The position numbers were made by a program, and so were the translations under genes. The notes under the pieces were generated by a model. That model was not told the origin of the DNA and searched no databases. It saw nothing but the letters and a program-made list of their open reading frames with translations. A stretch of DNA of 64,000 nt from contig NZ_CP045067.1 in NCBI RefSeq assembly GCF_016864015.1, positions 3,296,001 to 3,360,000 on the forward strand. The letters are read 5' to 3'. This stretch comes from Lacinutrix sp. WUR7 (GTDB taxonomy: Bacteria; Bacteroidota; Bacteroidia; Flavobacteriales; Flavobacteriaceae). Below, one piece after another: positions 54,801-63,813 of the stretch (within the stretch, counting starts at the first letter, position 1; every line of letters starts with the position of its first letter).

Positions 54801-57800
54801 TTCCGATATAATTAAGGCATCTAAATCTCCTCCAATATCACTACAATCGAAAGTCATTTGTGATAAAGTGATACTTGCAATTTCGCAATTGTCTGTAGAA
54901 TTATTATTGATATCAGCAATGGTAATTCCACCGTTTCCGTTAGCATCTAATAATACTTGTAAATTAAGACAATCTACAATTGGTGCTTCATTATCTTCTA
55001 CAGTAATAGTTGTTGTACAAGTAGCTGTTTGTCCGTTTCCATCTGTAACCGTCCATGTTATGGTGGTATCTCCTTTAACAAGTACTTCACCTGCAATGGT
55101 TGCCGTTCCGTTTAAGTTATTTGTAATACTTCCATTTGCACAGTTATCTGTAAATGTTGCATCCAACTCATTACCTTGGATGGTATATGTACATTCTCCT
55201 AAGTCGGTATCTCGTGTAGTATCTTCAATACAAATAATTACAGGGTCTTCGTTATCTTCAACTGTGATAGTATTTGTACACGTTGCTGTTTGTCCGTTAC
55301 CATCTTCTACAGTCCATATAATAGTAGTATCCCCTTTTGCAAAAACTTCACCAGCAATTGTTGCGGTTCCATTCAGGTTATTGGTAATACTTCCATCTGC
55401 ACAGTTATCTGTAAAGCTTGCATCCAACTCATTTCCTTGCACGGTATAATTACATTGTCCTGCATCTGTATTTCGTGTATCATTTGCTACACATGCAATT
55501 ACTGGATCTTCGTTGTCTTCTACTGTAATTGTAGTTGTACAAGTTGCTGTTTGTCCGTTACCATCATCAACTATCCAAGTAACTACGGTTGCTCCTTTTT
55601 GGAATACTGCTCCAGTTAAAGTAGCGCTATTGTTATAGTCATTTATAATGTTTCCATCTGCACAGTTATCTGTGAAGCTTGCATCCAACTCATTTCCTTG
55701 AATGGTATATGTACATTCTCCTAAATCGGTATTTCTTAGATCATCTGCAATACAAGTAATTACTGGATCTTCGTTGTCTTCTACTGTAACTGTGGTTGTA
55801 CACGTTGCTGTTTGCCCGTTTCCATCTACAACAGTCCATATTATAGTAGTATGCCCTTTTGTAAAAACTTCACCAGCAATTGTTGCAGTTCCGTTTAAGT
55901 TGTTTGTAATGGTGCCATCTGCACAATTATCTGTAAATGTTGCATCCAATTCATTTCCTTGCACGGTATAATTACATTGTCCAACATCTGTATTTCGGAT
56001 TCCATTTGCTACACAAGCAATTATTGGATCTTCGTTATCCTCTACTGTAATTGTAGTTGTGCACGTTGCTGTTTGTCCGTTACCATCATCGACTGTCCAA
56101 ACTACTGCAATAGTTCCTTTTTGTAAAACTTCACCAGCAATACTTGCGGTTCCGTTTAAATCGTTCGTTATACTTCCAGAAGCGCAGTTATCTGTAAATG
56201 TAGCATCCAATTCATTGCCTTGTATGGTATAATCACATTGTCCTGCATCTGTATCTCTTGTACTATTTGCTACACAAGTAATTTGAGGTGTTATATTATC
56301 CACTACTGTTACTGTGGCACTACAAGAAGAAACATTTCCATTATTATCGGTAACTGTTAATGTTACAGCAACTCCACCTCCAGCGACACTATGACTTCCT
56401 AAATTAGAAGCATTGTCTTGTGGAAATTCTGTCCACTCTGTTACTAAGGAAGGGAATCCATATGTATTATCTGTATTTCCGCTTGAAATATTTTCGTTTC
56501 TAACTAAAGTTCTGTTTTGCGTTCTAATTCCTGTTGCACTCCAATAAGATCCTGGGTCTTGACCAATCCTTCCGAAGATATCTATTGAAGAACCACCTTT
56601 AGTTAATTCGACGGCATCGTCTCCATTAAAAGAAACACTTCCAGATGTTTGATCTGCTTCCGAAGTAAAGGTTCCTGATGCCCCAGTATTACAAATTACA
56701 AATACATCGCCATTTGCAACTACTCCTGAAAGTGCAATATTAGATCCTGCATTTGAACTTCCATTAGCATAAACTAAAAGTCTATAATTATTTGCAGCTA
56801 AATCAATGGAGCTGCCTGTTCCATTATAAATCTCGATACATTTGTTATTACTTCCTCCTTCAATATATTCGGAAATAAATAATTCATTGATTACTGGAGC
56901 AGCACTAATATCGCTACAATCAAAACTATTTACATCAATAGTTGTAGAAGCAATTCCACAGGCATCTGTAGAACCATTGTCAATATCTGATGCTAAAATA
57001 CTTGCATTTCCTGCTGCATCTAACTCTACGGTTATATCCTGACAAACAACTTCTGGAGCAGTGTTATCTTGCACTGTAACTGTTGCGAAACATGTATTTG
57101 AGTTTCCATTTACGTCTGTTACTGTTAATATCACTGTATTGCCTCCTACATTTGAGCAATCAAAAGTTGTAATATCTGTATCAAAAGTTAAACCTCCACA
57201 GGCATCTGTTGAATTGTTATTCACAGCATCTTCAGCAATTGTTACATTTCCAGTAGAATCTAGCTCTACCGTAATATTTTGACAAATTACTACAGGATCT
57301 ATGTTGTCTTCCACAGTTACTGTAGCGGTGCAACTACTTTCATTTCCGTTTGCATCTGTTACCGTTAATATAACTGCATTTGCTCCTACATTAGAACAAT
57401 CAAAACTTGTAATATCTGTATCGAACGTTAGTCCGCCACAGGCATCTGAAGAATTGTTATTTACAGCATCCTCTGCTATGGTTGCATTTCCGGTAGCATC
57501 TAGTTGTACGGTAATATTTTTACAATTCACATATGGTGACACCGCGTCTATAACTGTTACTGTTGTAGTGCACGTAGATGTATTTCCGTTAACATCTGTT
57601 ACTGTTAAGACTACGGGTACTCCCGAACTAACGGAAGCAATGGTATGACTACCTAAGTTTGAAACGTTGTTTTGCGCAAATTCTGTCCATTCTGTTCCTA
57701 AGGAAGGAAATCCTGTTGCGTTATCTATATTTCCTCCTGTTACATTTGGATTTCTAACTAAGGTTTGGTTTGCTGTTTCATTTCCACTAACATTCCATTG

Positions 57801-60800
57801 CGATCCAGGATCTTGACCTATTTTTCCAAATATATCTATAGCAGCATTAGCACTAATTTTCCATAAAGCAATAGCGTCATCTCCATTCCAATTTACAGCG
57901 GGTAATACTGTTGTTGCACCTCCATAAATATTAGCGGAAGAATTTCTATATACTTTAGTAGAACCATCAGTTAGTGATCCAGAAAGGCTACTTGTGGTTG
58001 ATGGAGAAGAGTTACCATTTGAATATAGACGAATTTCATAATCAGATAGACTAACTGTATTTCCTGTTCCATTATAAATTTCTATATATTTATTAGATGA
58101 ACTTCCTTCCACATATTCAGAAATAAACAAATCGGAAACTGTTGGACTTCCAGACATTACATCACTACAATCAAAACTAGTTACATCAATATTTGTAGAT
58201 GCAATTCCGCATGCATCGGTAGAACCATTTTCAATATCTGCTACAGTAATGGAAGCATTTCCGTTAGCATCCAATTGAATAGTAAAATCTGAAATACAAT
58301 TAACAATTGGTGCTTGTGTGTCTTCTACAGTAACCGTTCGTATTACTTCCACAGCTTCGTTTCCATTGGTATCTATAACATTGTAAGTAACCACGTATGT
58401 TCCTTCTACACTAGTATTAACACTAGAGGCATCTATTACAAGGCTTCCTGTAATATCCCCTAAACAATTATCATTTGCAGTTGCTCCTAATTCAATATAA
58501 GCTGTACAAGCTTCAATCATTTGTGGATTTGCTCCTGTTAAAGTAATTACTGGAATCGTAGTATCCACAACATTTACCATTCTAGTTACTTCAGCAGCAT
58601 CGTTATTATTGGCATCTGTTACATTATAGGTTACGATATAAGAACCAACCACATTTGGGTTGACCGTATCTCCTCCAACGGTTACAGATCCTATTGTTAA
58701 ACAACCATCGGTAGCCGTAGCCCCTTGTTCGTTGTACGTATCGCAAACTTCCAATGTTAGGATTGCATCTCCAGTAAGTGAAATTACTGGAATCGTAGTA
58801 TCCACAACATTTACTGTTCTAGTTACTTCAGTAGCATCGTTATTATTGGCATCTGTTACGTTATAGGTTACAGAATAAGAACCAACAACATTTGGGTTGA
58901 CAGTATCTCCTCCAACGGTTACAGATCCTATTGTTAAACAACCATCGGTAGCAGTAGCTCCTTGTTCGTTGTACGTATCGCAGGCTTCCAATGTTAGGAT
59001 TGCATCTCCAGTAAGTGAAATTACTGGAATCGTAGTATCCACAACATTTACCATTCTAGTTACTTCAGCAGCATCGTTATTATTAGCATCTGTTACATTG
59101 TAGGTTACAGTATAAGAACCAACCACATTTGGGTTGACAGTATCTCCTCCAACGATTACAGATCCTATTGTTAAACAACCATCCGTAGCCGTAGCCCCTT
59201 GATCGTTGTACGTATCACAAACTTCCAATGTTAGGATTGCATCTCCAGTAAGGGATATTACTGGAATCGTAGTATCCACAACATTTACCATTCTAGTTAC
59301 TTCAGCAGCATCGTTATTATTGGCATCTGTTACATTGTAGGTTACAGTATAAGAACCAACCACATTTGGGTTGACAGTATCTCCTCCAACGGTTACAGAT
59401 CCTATTGTCAAACAACCATCAGTAGCAGTAGCTCCTTGTTCGTTGTACGTATCGCAGGCTTCCAATGTTAGGATTGCATCTCCAGTAAGTGAAATTACTG
59501 GAATCGTAGTATCCACAACATTTACCATTCTAGTTACTTCAGCAGCATCGTTATTATTAGCATCTGTTACATTGTAGGTTACAGTATAAGAACCAACCAC
59601 ATTTGGGTTGACAGTATCTCCTCCAACGATTACAGATCCTATTGTTAAACAACCATCCGTAGCCGTAGCCCCTTGATCGTTGTACGTATCACAAACTTCC
59701 AATGTTAGGATTGCATCTCCAGTAAGGGATATTACTGGAATCGTAGTATCCACAACATTTACCATTCTAGTTACTTCAGCAGCATCGTTATTATTGGCAT
59801 CTGTTACATTGTAGGTTACAGTATAAGAACCAACCACATTTGGGTTGACAGTATCTCCTCCAACGGTTACAGATCCTATTGTCAAACAACCATCGGTAGC
59901 AATAGCTCCTTGTTCGTTGTATGTGTCGCAAGCCTCCAATGTTATAGTTGCATTTCCAGTAAGTGAAATTACTGGAATCGTAGTATCCACAACATTTACT
60001 GTTCTAGTTACTTCAGTAGCATCGTTATTATTGGCATCTGTTACGTTATAGGTTACAGAATAAGAACCAACCACATTTGTATCAACTATAGAGTCATCGA
60101 TATTAATATTTGAGGTTATGTTTACATCACAATTATCGTTTGCAGTTGCTCCTAATTCGGTATATATATCACAAACTTCAATTACTTGAGGGTTAGCTCC
60201 TGTTAAGGTTATTATAGCTGCGGTTTCATCTACTACTGTTACTGTGGCATCACAGGTTGCTACATTTCCATTAATATCAGTAATGGTTAATGTAACCGTA
60301 TTAGGTCCAATATCGGAACAATCAAAGTTTGATTTTGAAACGGACCAAGAATCTAGACCACATTCGTAGGTACTAAGATTTCCTGCATTATCTATTTGCT
60401 CTGGCAATAATGTAGCATTTCCATTTGCATCAAGTACTAAATCTATATCTTGACAGTTAGCTATAGGAAGATCGCACGCTGGCATTATATTTATAGCATA
60501 ATCTTCAACTTCGCCATATGTAAATGTTTCACATGGGTCTGGAATATCATTCCATTTCATAGATACTCTCATAGTTGTAAAACCCAAAAAACCATTAATT
60601 GGAACTGTAAAACCACCAGTTACAGGTGTATTCGTAGTTGCTCCTTGCGAAAAAATCAACTCTCCAGAATCCTCAAAATCACCATCAAAATTATAATCCA
60701 TCCATACCGCATATCCTTCTGGATAAACGGAACCATTCCATGTTGGTGTAATTGAAATAGTATATGTATCTCCTCTTTGTAAATCGGTTGATATGTTTGT

Positions 60801-62012
60801 AAAATCAGAATATGTTTGTGCACCAGAACTATTATCAATAGTGTTTAATTGTACTCTACTTATAAACTCATCTTGTGTAATTTGCCCCGTTGAAGCACAA
60901 TTATCTGGAATATCTGAAGTCCCTGTTACACTAACATTTTGGAATGAAGCACCCCCACCAATGTTGGTAATATTACCTGTATAATTTGAATTTGGAGCAG
61001 AAGGAATAAATCGAACATATATGTTTGTATTATTTAACGTACCTCCTGAATTAGGAACACTTACAGAATTTCCAAATCCAGAACCAGATGTTAATGAAAC
61101 TTCAAAATTAGCTGGTGCGTTAACGGTTATGTTTCCAGAATTTAAATTGCTTCCTGACATTACATAGTTTTGCTCAGGAGAGGTATTACCATCCGGTATC
61201 ACACCAAAACTTAAACTTGTTGGGCTAACCTCTAATAGTGGGCCAGTGTACCCTTCTTTTAAAGCAATCAGAATGGCTCCATTATAATCATTTCCACCAC
61301 CAGCAAGAATCCCAAGACCTTGCCCTGTTGGACCAGCACTTGGTTTTATATTCCAAGCAGCTCCCATTCCCATATCTCTATTTGCATTAAAAGGTACATC
61401 ATATAATTCATTAAGAGAGCCTGGATTTGAAGTAGACCATGATGAAATATTTCGATTGTCATCTATAGCTCCAAACATAATAACAGCACTATTTGGTGTT
61501 GAAGTAGTAATGCTATTTGTTGTTAAAGAATTATCATTACCAATTTGGTAGGAGCTTAAAGTAGCATTAAATGGATTTGCAATATCAAAACCTGTAAAGG
61601 CTACTATTGCACCTTCTCCATCATCTGCATCAGTATCTAAAGAAAAAGAGAAATTTGCTGTTGCTACATCTGCACTGGAAGCAAATTTATATAATAATGT
61701 TACTCGAGTTTTTTGATATTGTCTATTAAAAATATTCCCACTACTTGTGTTTCTAATATAGTTACCATTTATTTCTGCCCATCCTGAAGGAGTAATATCA
61801 CTTAAATCACCACTACCAAAAAAACTACCAGAATCACTAGTTTGCACAACTTGAAGAAACATAATATCTCCAACCTGTAAGCCTGTAGGTTTATTAATTG
61901 TTAGGTTTGTAGAAGTTGTTGTTGCAGTTGCAGCTGTTCCTCTTAATTGAATCTGTGCATTAAGTACAGTAAAAGACAAGAATAGAACAATTAGTAGTAA
62001 AACTCTTTTCAT
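51813..62012 (-). CDS. Giant T9SS-secreted adhesin-like protein with HYR/DUF5011-like repeats
   Basis: The 3399-residue product starts with a signal peptide (MKRVLLLIVLFLSFTVLNAQ). In order: an N-terminal domain about 20-255; an Ig-like domain about 255-370; a GEVED domain near 370-510; HYR and DUF5011-like modules; six near-identical 79-residue repeats (about 650-1150); three lamin-tail-like domains (about 1290-1450, 1710-1870, 2390-2570) separated by HYR modules; five 87-residue HYR repeats (about 1907-2337); more HYR; an Ig-like module; a pair of about 80-residue repeats with FCWET/YCWET and WGHFEI/WGHVEL; and a C-terminal T9SS sorting domain (WPNPSDTVFNLRL to YTKVVKF). Likely an extended surface adhesin. 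No PorP/SprF partner is adjacent. Confidence 0.92.
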   Translation of the reverse strand: MKRVLLLIVLFLSFTVLNAQIQLRGTAATATTTSTNLTINKPTGLQVGDIMFLQVVQTSDSGSFFGSGDLSDITPSGWAEINGNYIRNTSSGNIFNRQYQKTRVTLLYKFASSADVATANFSFSLDTDADDGEGAIVAFTGFDIANPFNATLSSYQIGNDNSLTTNSITTSTPNSAVIMFGAIDDNRNISSWSTSNPGSLNELYDVPFNANRDMGMGAAWNIKPSAGPTGQGLGILAGGGNDYNGAILIALKEGYTGPLLEVSPTSLSFGVIPDGNTSPEQNYVMSGSNLNSGNITVNAPANFEVSLTSGSGFGNSVSVPNSGGTLNNTNIYVRFIPSAPNSNYTGNITNIGGGASFQNVSVTGTSDIPDNCASTGQITQDEFISRVQLNTIDNSSGAQTYSDFTNISTDLQRGDTYTISITPTWNGSVYPEGYAVWMDYNFDGDFEDSGELIFSQGATTNTPVTGGFTVPINGFLGFTTMRVSMKWNDIPDPCETFTYGEVEDYAINIMPACDLPIANCQDIDLVLDANGNATLLPEQIDNAGNLSTYECGLDSWSVSKSNFDCSDIGPNTVTLTITDINGNVATCDATVTVVDETAAIITLTGANPQVIEVCDIYTELGATANDNCDVNITSNINIDDSIVDTNVVGSYSVTYNVTDANNNDATEVTRTVNVVDTTIPVISLTGNATITLEACDTYNEQGAIATDGCLTIGSVTVGGDTVNPNVVGSYTVTYNVTDANNNDAAEVTRMVNVVDTTIPVISLTGDAILTLEVCDTYNDQGATATDGCLTIGSVIVGGDTVNPNVVGSYTVTYNVTDANNNDAAEVTRMVNVVDTTIPVISLTGDAILTLEACDTYNEQGATATDGCLTIGSVTVGGDTVNPNVVGSYTVTYNVTDANNNDAAEVTRMVNVVDTTIPVISLTGDAILTLEVCDTYNDQGATATDGCLTIGSVIVGGDTVNPNVVGSYTVTYNVTDANNNDAAEVTRMVNVVDTTIPVISLTGDAILTLEACDTYNEQGATATDGCLTIGSVTVGGDTVNPNVVGSYSVTYNVTDANNNDATEVTRTVNVVDTTIPVISLTGDAILTLEVCDTYNEQGATATDGCLTIGSVTVGGDTVNPNVVGSYIVTYNVTDANNNDAAEVTRMVNVVDTTIPVITLTGANPQMIEACTAYIELGATANDNCLGDITGSLVIDASSVNTSVEGTYVVTYNVIDTNGNEAVEVIRTVTVEDTQAPIVNCISDFTIQLDANGNASITVADIENGSTDACGIASTNIDVTSFDCSDVMSGSPTVSDLFISEYVEGSSSNKYIEIYNGTGNTVSLSDYEIRLYSNGNSSPSTTSSLSGSLTDGSTKVYRNSSANIYGGATTVLPAVNWNGDDAIALWKISANAAIDIFGKIGQDPGSQWNVSGNETANQTLVRNPNVTGGNIDNATGFPSLGTEWTEFAQNNVSNLGSHTIASVSSGVPVVLTVTDVNGNTSTCTTTVTVIDAVSPYVNCKNITVQLDATGNATIAEDAVNNNSSDACGGLTFDTDITSFDCSNVGANAVILTVTDANGNESSCTATVTVEDNIDPVVICQNITVELDSTGNVTIAEDAVNNNSTDACGGLTFDTDITTFDCSNVGGNTVILTVTDVNGNSNTCFATVTVQDNTAPEVVCQDITVELDAAGNASILASDIDNGSTDACGIASTTIDVNSFDCSDISAAPVINELFISEYIEGGSNNKCIEIYNGTGSSIDLAANNYRLLVYANGSSNAGSNIALSGVVANGDVFVICNTGASGTFTSEADQTSGSVSFNGDDAVELTKGGSSIDIFGRIGQDPGSYWSATGIRTQNRTLVRNENISSGNTDNTYGFPSLVTEWTEFPQDNASNLGSHSVAGGGVAVTLTVTDNNGNVSSCSATVTVVDNITPQITCVANSTRDTDAGQCDYTIQGNELDATFTDNCASGSITNDLNGTASIAGEVLQKGTIAVVWTVDDGNGQTATCTTTITVEDNEDPIIACVANGIRNTDVGQCNYTVQGNELDATFTDNCADGTITNNLNGTATIAGEVFTKGHTTIIWTVVDGNGQTATCTTTVTVEDNEDPVITCIADDLRNTDLGECTYTIQGNELDASFTDNCADGNIINDYNNSATLTGAVFQKGATVVTWIVDDGNGQTATCTTTITVEDNEDPVIACVANDTRNTDAGQCNYTVQGNELDASFTDNCADGSITNNLNGTATIAGEVFAKGDTTIIWTVEDGNGQTATCTNTITVEDNEDPVIICIEDTTRDTDLGECTYTIQGNELDATFTDNCANGSITNNLNGTATIAGEVLVKGDTTITWTVTDGNGQTATCTTTITVEDNEAPIVDCLNLQVLLDANGNGGITIADINNNSTDNCEIASITLSQMTFDCSDIGGDLDALIISEYIDGTGNTDCIEIYNGTGNSVNLYEGNYSLKFYLDGGTTATYNIPLLGSIADRDVYVVCFGASPGSSQADQTAGFAFDGNDAIALSNADGAIDIIGVIGQDPGTGGWNASPNTTAGTTLVRSETVLQGNINSFQTGFATEWIAYPQDTFTNLGNHDIEITDLANNVILTVTDTSGNVSTCEGNVTVVDDTPPIAECQNVVVQLDANGFGSTTASAVDNGSSDACGIRSLTLSDTEFDCSNIGANTVTLTVTDNNGNTSTCSATVTVEDNVAPIPNCQSIIVQLDANGNVTIAEDAVNNGSTDACGGLTYDTDITSFDCSNVGENTVILTVTDAYGNSSVCTSTVTVEDNVNPNAVCQNITVQLDANGSATITGTDVDGGSNDNCGIVSYEVTPSTFTCDTIGVNTVTLTVTDENGLTDTCTATVTVEGIIPTVTISEGELPDFCQGAALVLTANSDEAISYLWNDGETTESIEVPGDGTYGVIVTSATNCTSYVEYIVAGFDAGSLISAYTILATDNVHLQNSNTVQSGGVGVTGVGKKIKLHNASNVIDFAQASQIQINGGSMVGTAIYQPATPIIPPFVHNIQSNSASPDVTINNNSSTTLNGSVYGTINIKNGATVTFTEPNVHIDELKTANDATIEFSGCTNLLVNKKLDFGDRTLFNSDGHMVTVYANSDVEVNKGSLIIARIHANDNSISVKGNNGSATYMTGFFIGKSITGNKNVIWNADTYCQPCPAPNDGADCSDPAEIPVPFVFEGVGEFCWETSGVINFVNSWELQFLEINGVSYLNQYSTTMPARIDGKYYIHYISNVPWGHFEINGFEDPGDTGLSCNDPIEIQVPYSFNGTDEYCWETYDDIDIVNSWSLVSLEINGVDFTNQYSTNLPPKINGKYMIHYVSEVSWGHVELRNNASGRIDISFDVAAWPNPSDTVFNLRLKTENPTDQAVIQVFDMNNRLVHQGEFHPNEVYKFGNNLEGGGYIVQVSQAGKKAYTKVVKF
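58560..60070 (-). repeat. 237-bp coding tandem repeats in the giant gene
   Basis: Repeats at 237-base spacing: the conserved TTGACAGTATCTCC word begins within units near 58660, 58897, 59134, 59371, 59608 and 59845. Copies 2 and 4 in protein order are identical in sequence and copies 3 and 5 nearly so, implying duplication of a 474-base dimer. The frame is preserved throughout (79 residues). Confidence 0.9.
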
Positions 62013-62670
62013 AATATTTGGTTTGGTTAGTTATAGCACCATAGATTGAAGCGGTTAACTTCAATTATAGTCAGGTATATTATGAGTAGAAGCGGGCACT
62101 TACATTCACAGAGACAATAACTCTATGTATTAGAATTATGCCTTTTAAAAAATTCATAACCTAGGTTAGTTATGTTAAATAAAATATTTGTGCTATTAAT
62201 CGTTCAGAAATCTAATTTATATTAAACTGTTAAAAAAATGCCTTATTAATTATTTTTTTCGATGTTTTACACTATTAATTAGTTTAAAAGTTAAATTTTA
62301 TAAATTATTAATTGTTTTTCATCAATTATACTATTAAAAATTACATTTTAATTTAAATCCCTTCATTTTCATATTTATTGTAGGAATAATTTATATTTAA
62401 ACTAGATTTTACAGAAATCATTATTCTAATTGTAAAAGACATTTTTCTAATTCTCCAACCATTACTTTTTTGTGTTATTATATGCATCAATTACACACAG
62501 TAATTTTTATTTCTGGTTCATTAGGCTATCTTAATTATCTGTTTAGATAAAAATGTATAATTGTAAAAAAAGAGAAGACCTCTTTGTTATCAAGGAGTCA
62601 AACAACACCAACCCTTTTTGGCACGATGCTTGTATTTCTCTTAGTAAGTTCAATTTTAAAACTTACAATT
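62013..62670. other. Divergent intergenic region between the giant gene and the 62671 gene
   Basis: This 658-base AT-rich gap contains ATTGAAG-CGGTTAA-CTTCAAT (62045-62065), a palindrome just before the giant gene start, which could be an operator. No credible gene is seen; the open frame starting near 62553 is a shadow of the 62671 gene. No good TAnnTTTG box was found. Confidence 0.5.
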
Positions 62671-63744
62671 ATGAAACAGATATTAGCAATTTTTACAGCA
62701 ATCCTTTTTACGGGATTTACTGCAAACGCAACCCCAACCACCACACTAGATGACGATATTAATACCAATACAGCTTCGAGAGGTTATGGAAATTCTTTCA
62801 TATTTGTAGAACAAGGTGTTGAGTTTTCCATCTTTCCAGACGGACAGTTTGATTTTTACATGAACAATCAAGGATCAAACATCAACGTGTCTGTAAATCA
62901 TGGTAATACAAACATTAGTTTTAACACTGGTTATGATTATGATGCGTATGTACAATACGATGAATTTGGAGCAATAGTACAAATAGAACATGTTCCTGTT
63001 TTTTACGATTATTATGGTCGTGTAAACCAAGTTGGTAATGTTTTTATTAACTACAACAGCTTTGGTTATGTAACACAAGTTGGAAGTTTATATGTACATT
63101 ATAATAGATACAACCGTTTTACGCACCACACTGGGTTTATAAACGTATACAACCGTTTTTATGTGTATAGACCTTGGCATGCACATTTTAGAATTCCACT
63201 TTTTAGTCATTGTGTAGTTTACAACAGACCTTATAGACAACATTACAGACCTATTAGATACCAATACACGAGACCTTTTACAAATAACTACAGACGAACT
63301 TCTGCCGTTGCTAGTAGACGTGGAAACACTATTACCAGAAGAAGTGAATTGGCAACTAGAGGAAATGATAGACCTAGAAACACAGTAGCTGCAAACACGG
63401 TTAGACCAAGAGGTTTAGCAACAACGCCTAGAAGTACGAATACTACAAAACCTAGAACAACATCAAATCCTAGAAATACAGTATCTACAAAACCTAGAAC
63501 AACGTCAACACCTAGAGGTACTGTTTCTACGAAGCCTAAAACAACATCTAGTCCTAGAAATACAGTATCCACAAAACCTAGAACAGCATCAAAGCCAAGA
63601 AGCACAGTGTCTAGTAAGCCTAGAACAACATCTAGTCCTAGAGTAAACACATCAAGCCCTAGAAAAAGCACAACAAAAATTGTTTCAAGAAGTACAAAAT
63701 CTAGTAGCAGAAGCGTTGCTTCTAACTCTAGAAGTAGAAGATAA
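62671..63744 (+). CDS. Exported protein with Tyr/Asn-rich domain and Arg/Ser/Thr/Pro repeat tail
   Basis: This 357-residue protein starts at ATG 62671, preceding a signal peptide (MKQILAIFTAILFTGFTANA). The mature N-terminal half is Tyr/Asn/His-rich and beta-like, with recurring YNxFGYVTQVGxxxVHY units. The second half is Arg/Ser/Thr/Pro-rich and strongly basic. It contains five units of about 14 residues of type TKPRTTSxPRxTVS, spaced exactly 42 bases apart from 63445 to 63613 and beyond. No known domain is recognised. A basic exported tail could bind polyanions such as exopolysaccharide, DNA or LPS; this is inference. It is followed by a strong terminator. Confidence 0.75.
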   Translation: MKQILAIFTAILFTGFTANATPTTTLDDDINTNTASRGYGNSFIFVEQGVEFSIFPDGQFDFYMNNQGSNINVSVNHGNTNISFNTGYDYDAYVQYDEFGAIVQIEHVPVFYDYYGRVNQVGNVFINYNSFGYVTQVGSLYVHYNRYNRFTHHTGFINVYNRFYVYRPWHAHFRIPLFSHCVVYNRPYRQHYRPIRYQYTRPFTNNYRRTSAVASRRGNTITRRSELATRGNDRPRNTVAANTVRPRGLATTPRSTNTTKPRTTSNPRNTVSTKPRTTSTPRGTVSTKPKTTSSPRNTVSTKPRTASKPRSTVSSKPRTTSSPRVNTSSPRKSTTKIVSRSTKSSSRSVASNSRSRR

Positions 63745-63767
63745 AAAAAATGGTTAGTTAGTTGAAG

Positions 63768-63813
63768 ATCCTATCACAAGTTTGCCCCAAAGCAACGTGA
63801 TAGGATTTTTTTT
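63768..63813 (+). terminator. Rho-independent terminator after the 62671 gene
   Basis: ATCCTATCAC (63768-63777) pairs perfectly with GTGATAGGAT (63797-63806), followed by a T run. No further gene is recognisable from there to the right edge. Confidence 0.9.

Noticed and set aside
54868-55971. Long plus-strand frames opposite the giant adhesin gene
   Set aside because: They mirror the HYR repeats of the minus-strand gene and have no recognisable domain or start context.
62553-62753. Open frame starting at 62553
   Set aside because: It runs into the signal-peptide region of the real 62671 gene in another frame and resembles no protein family.
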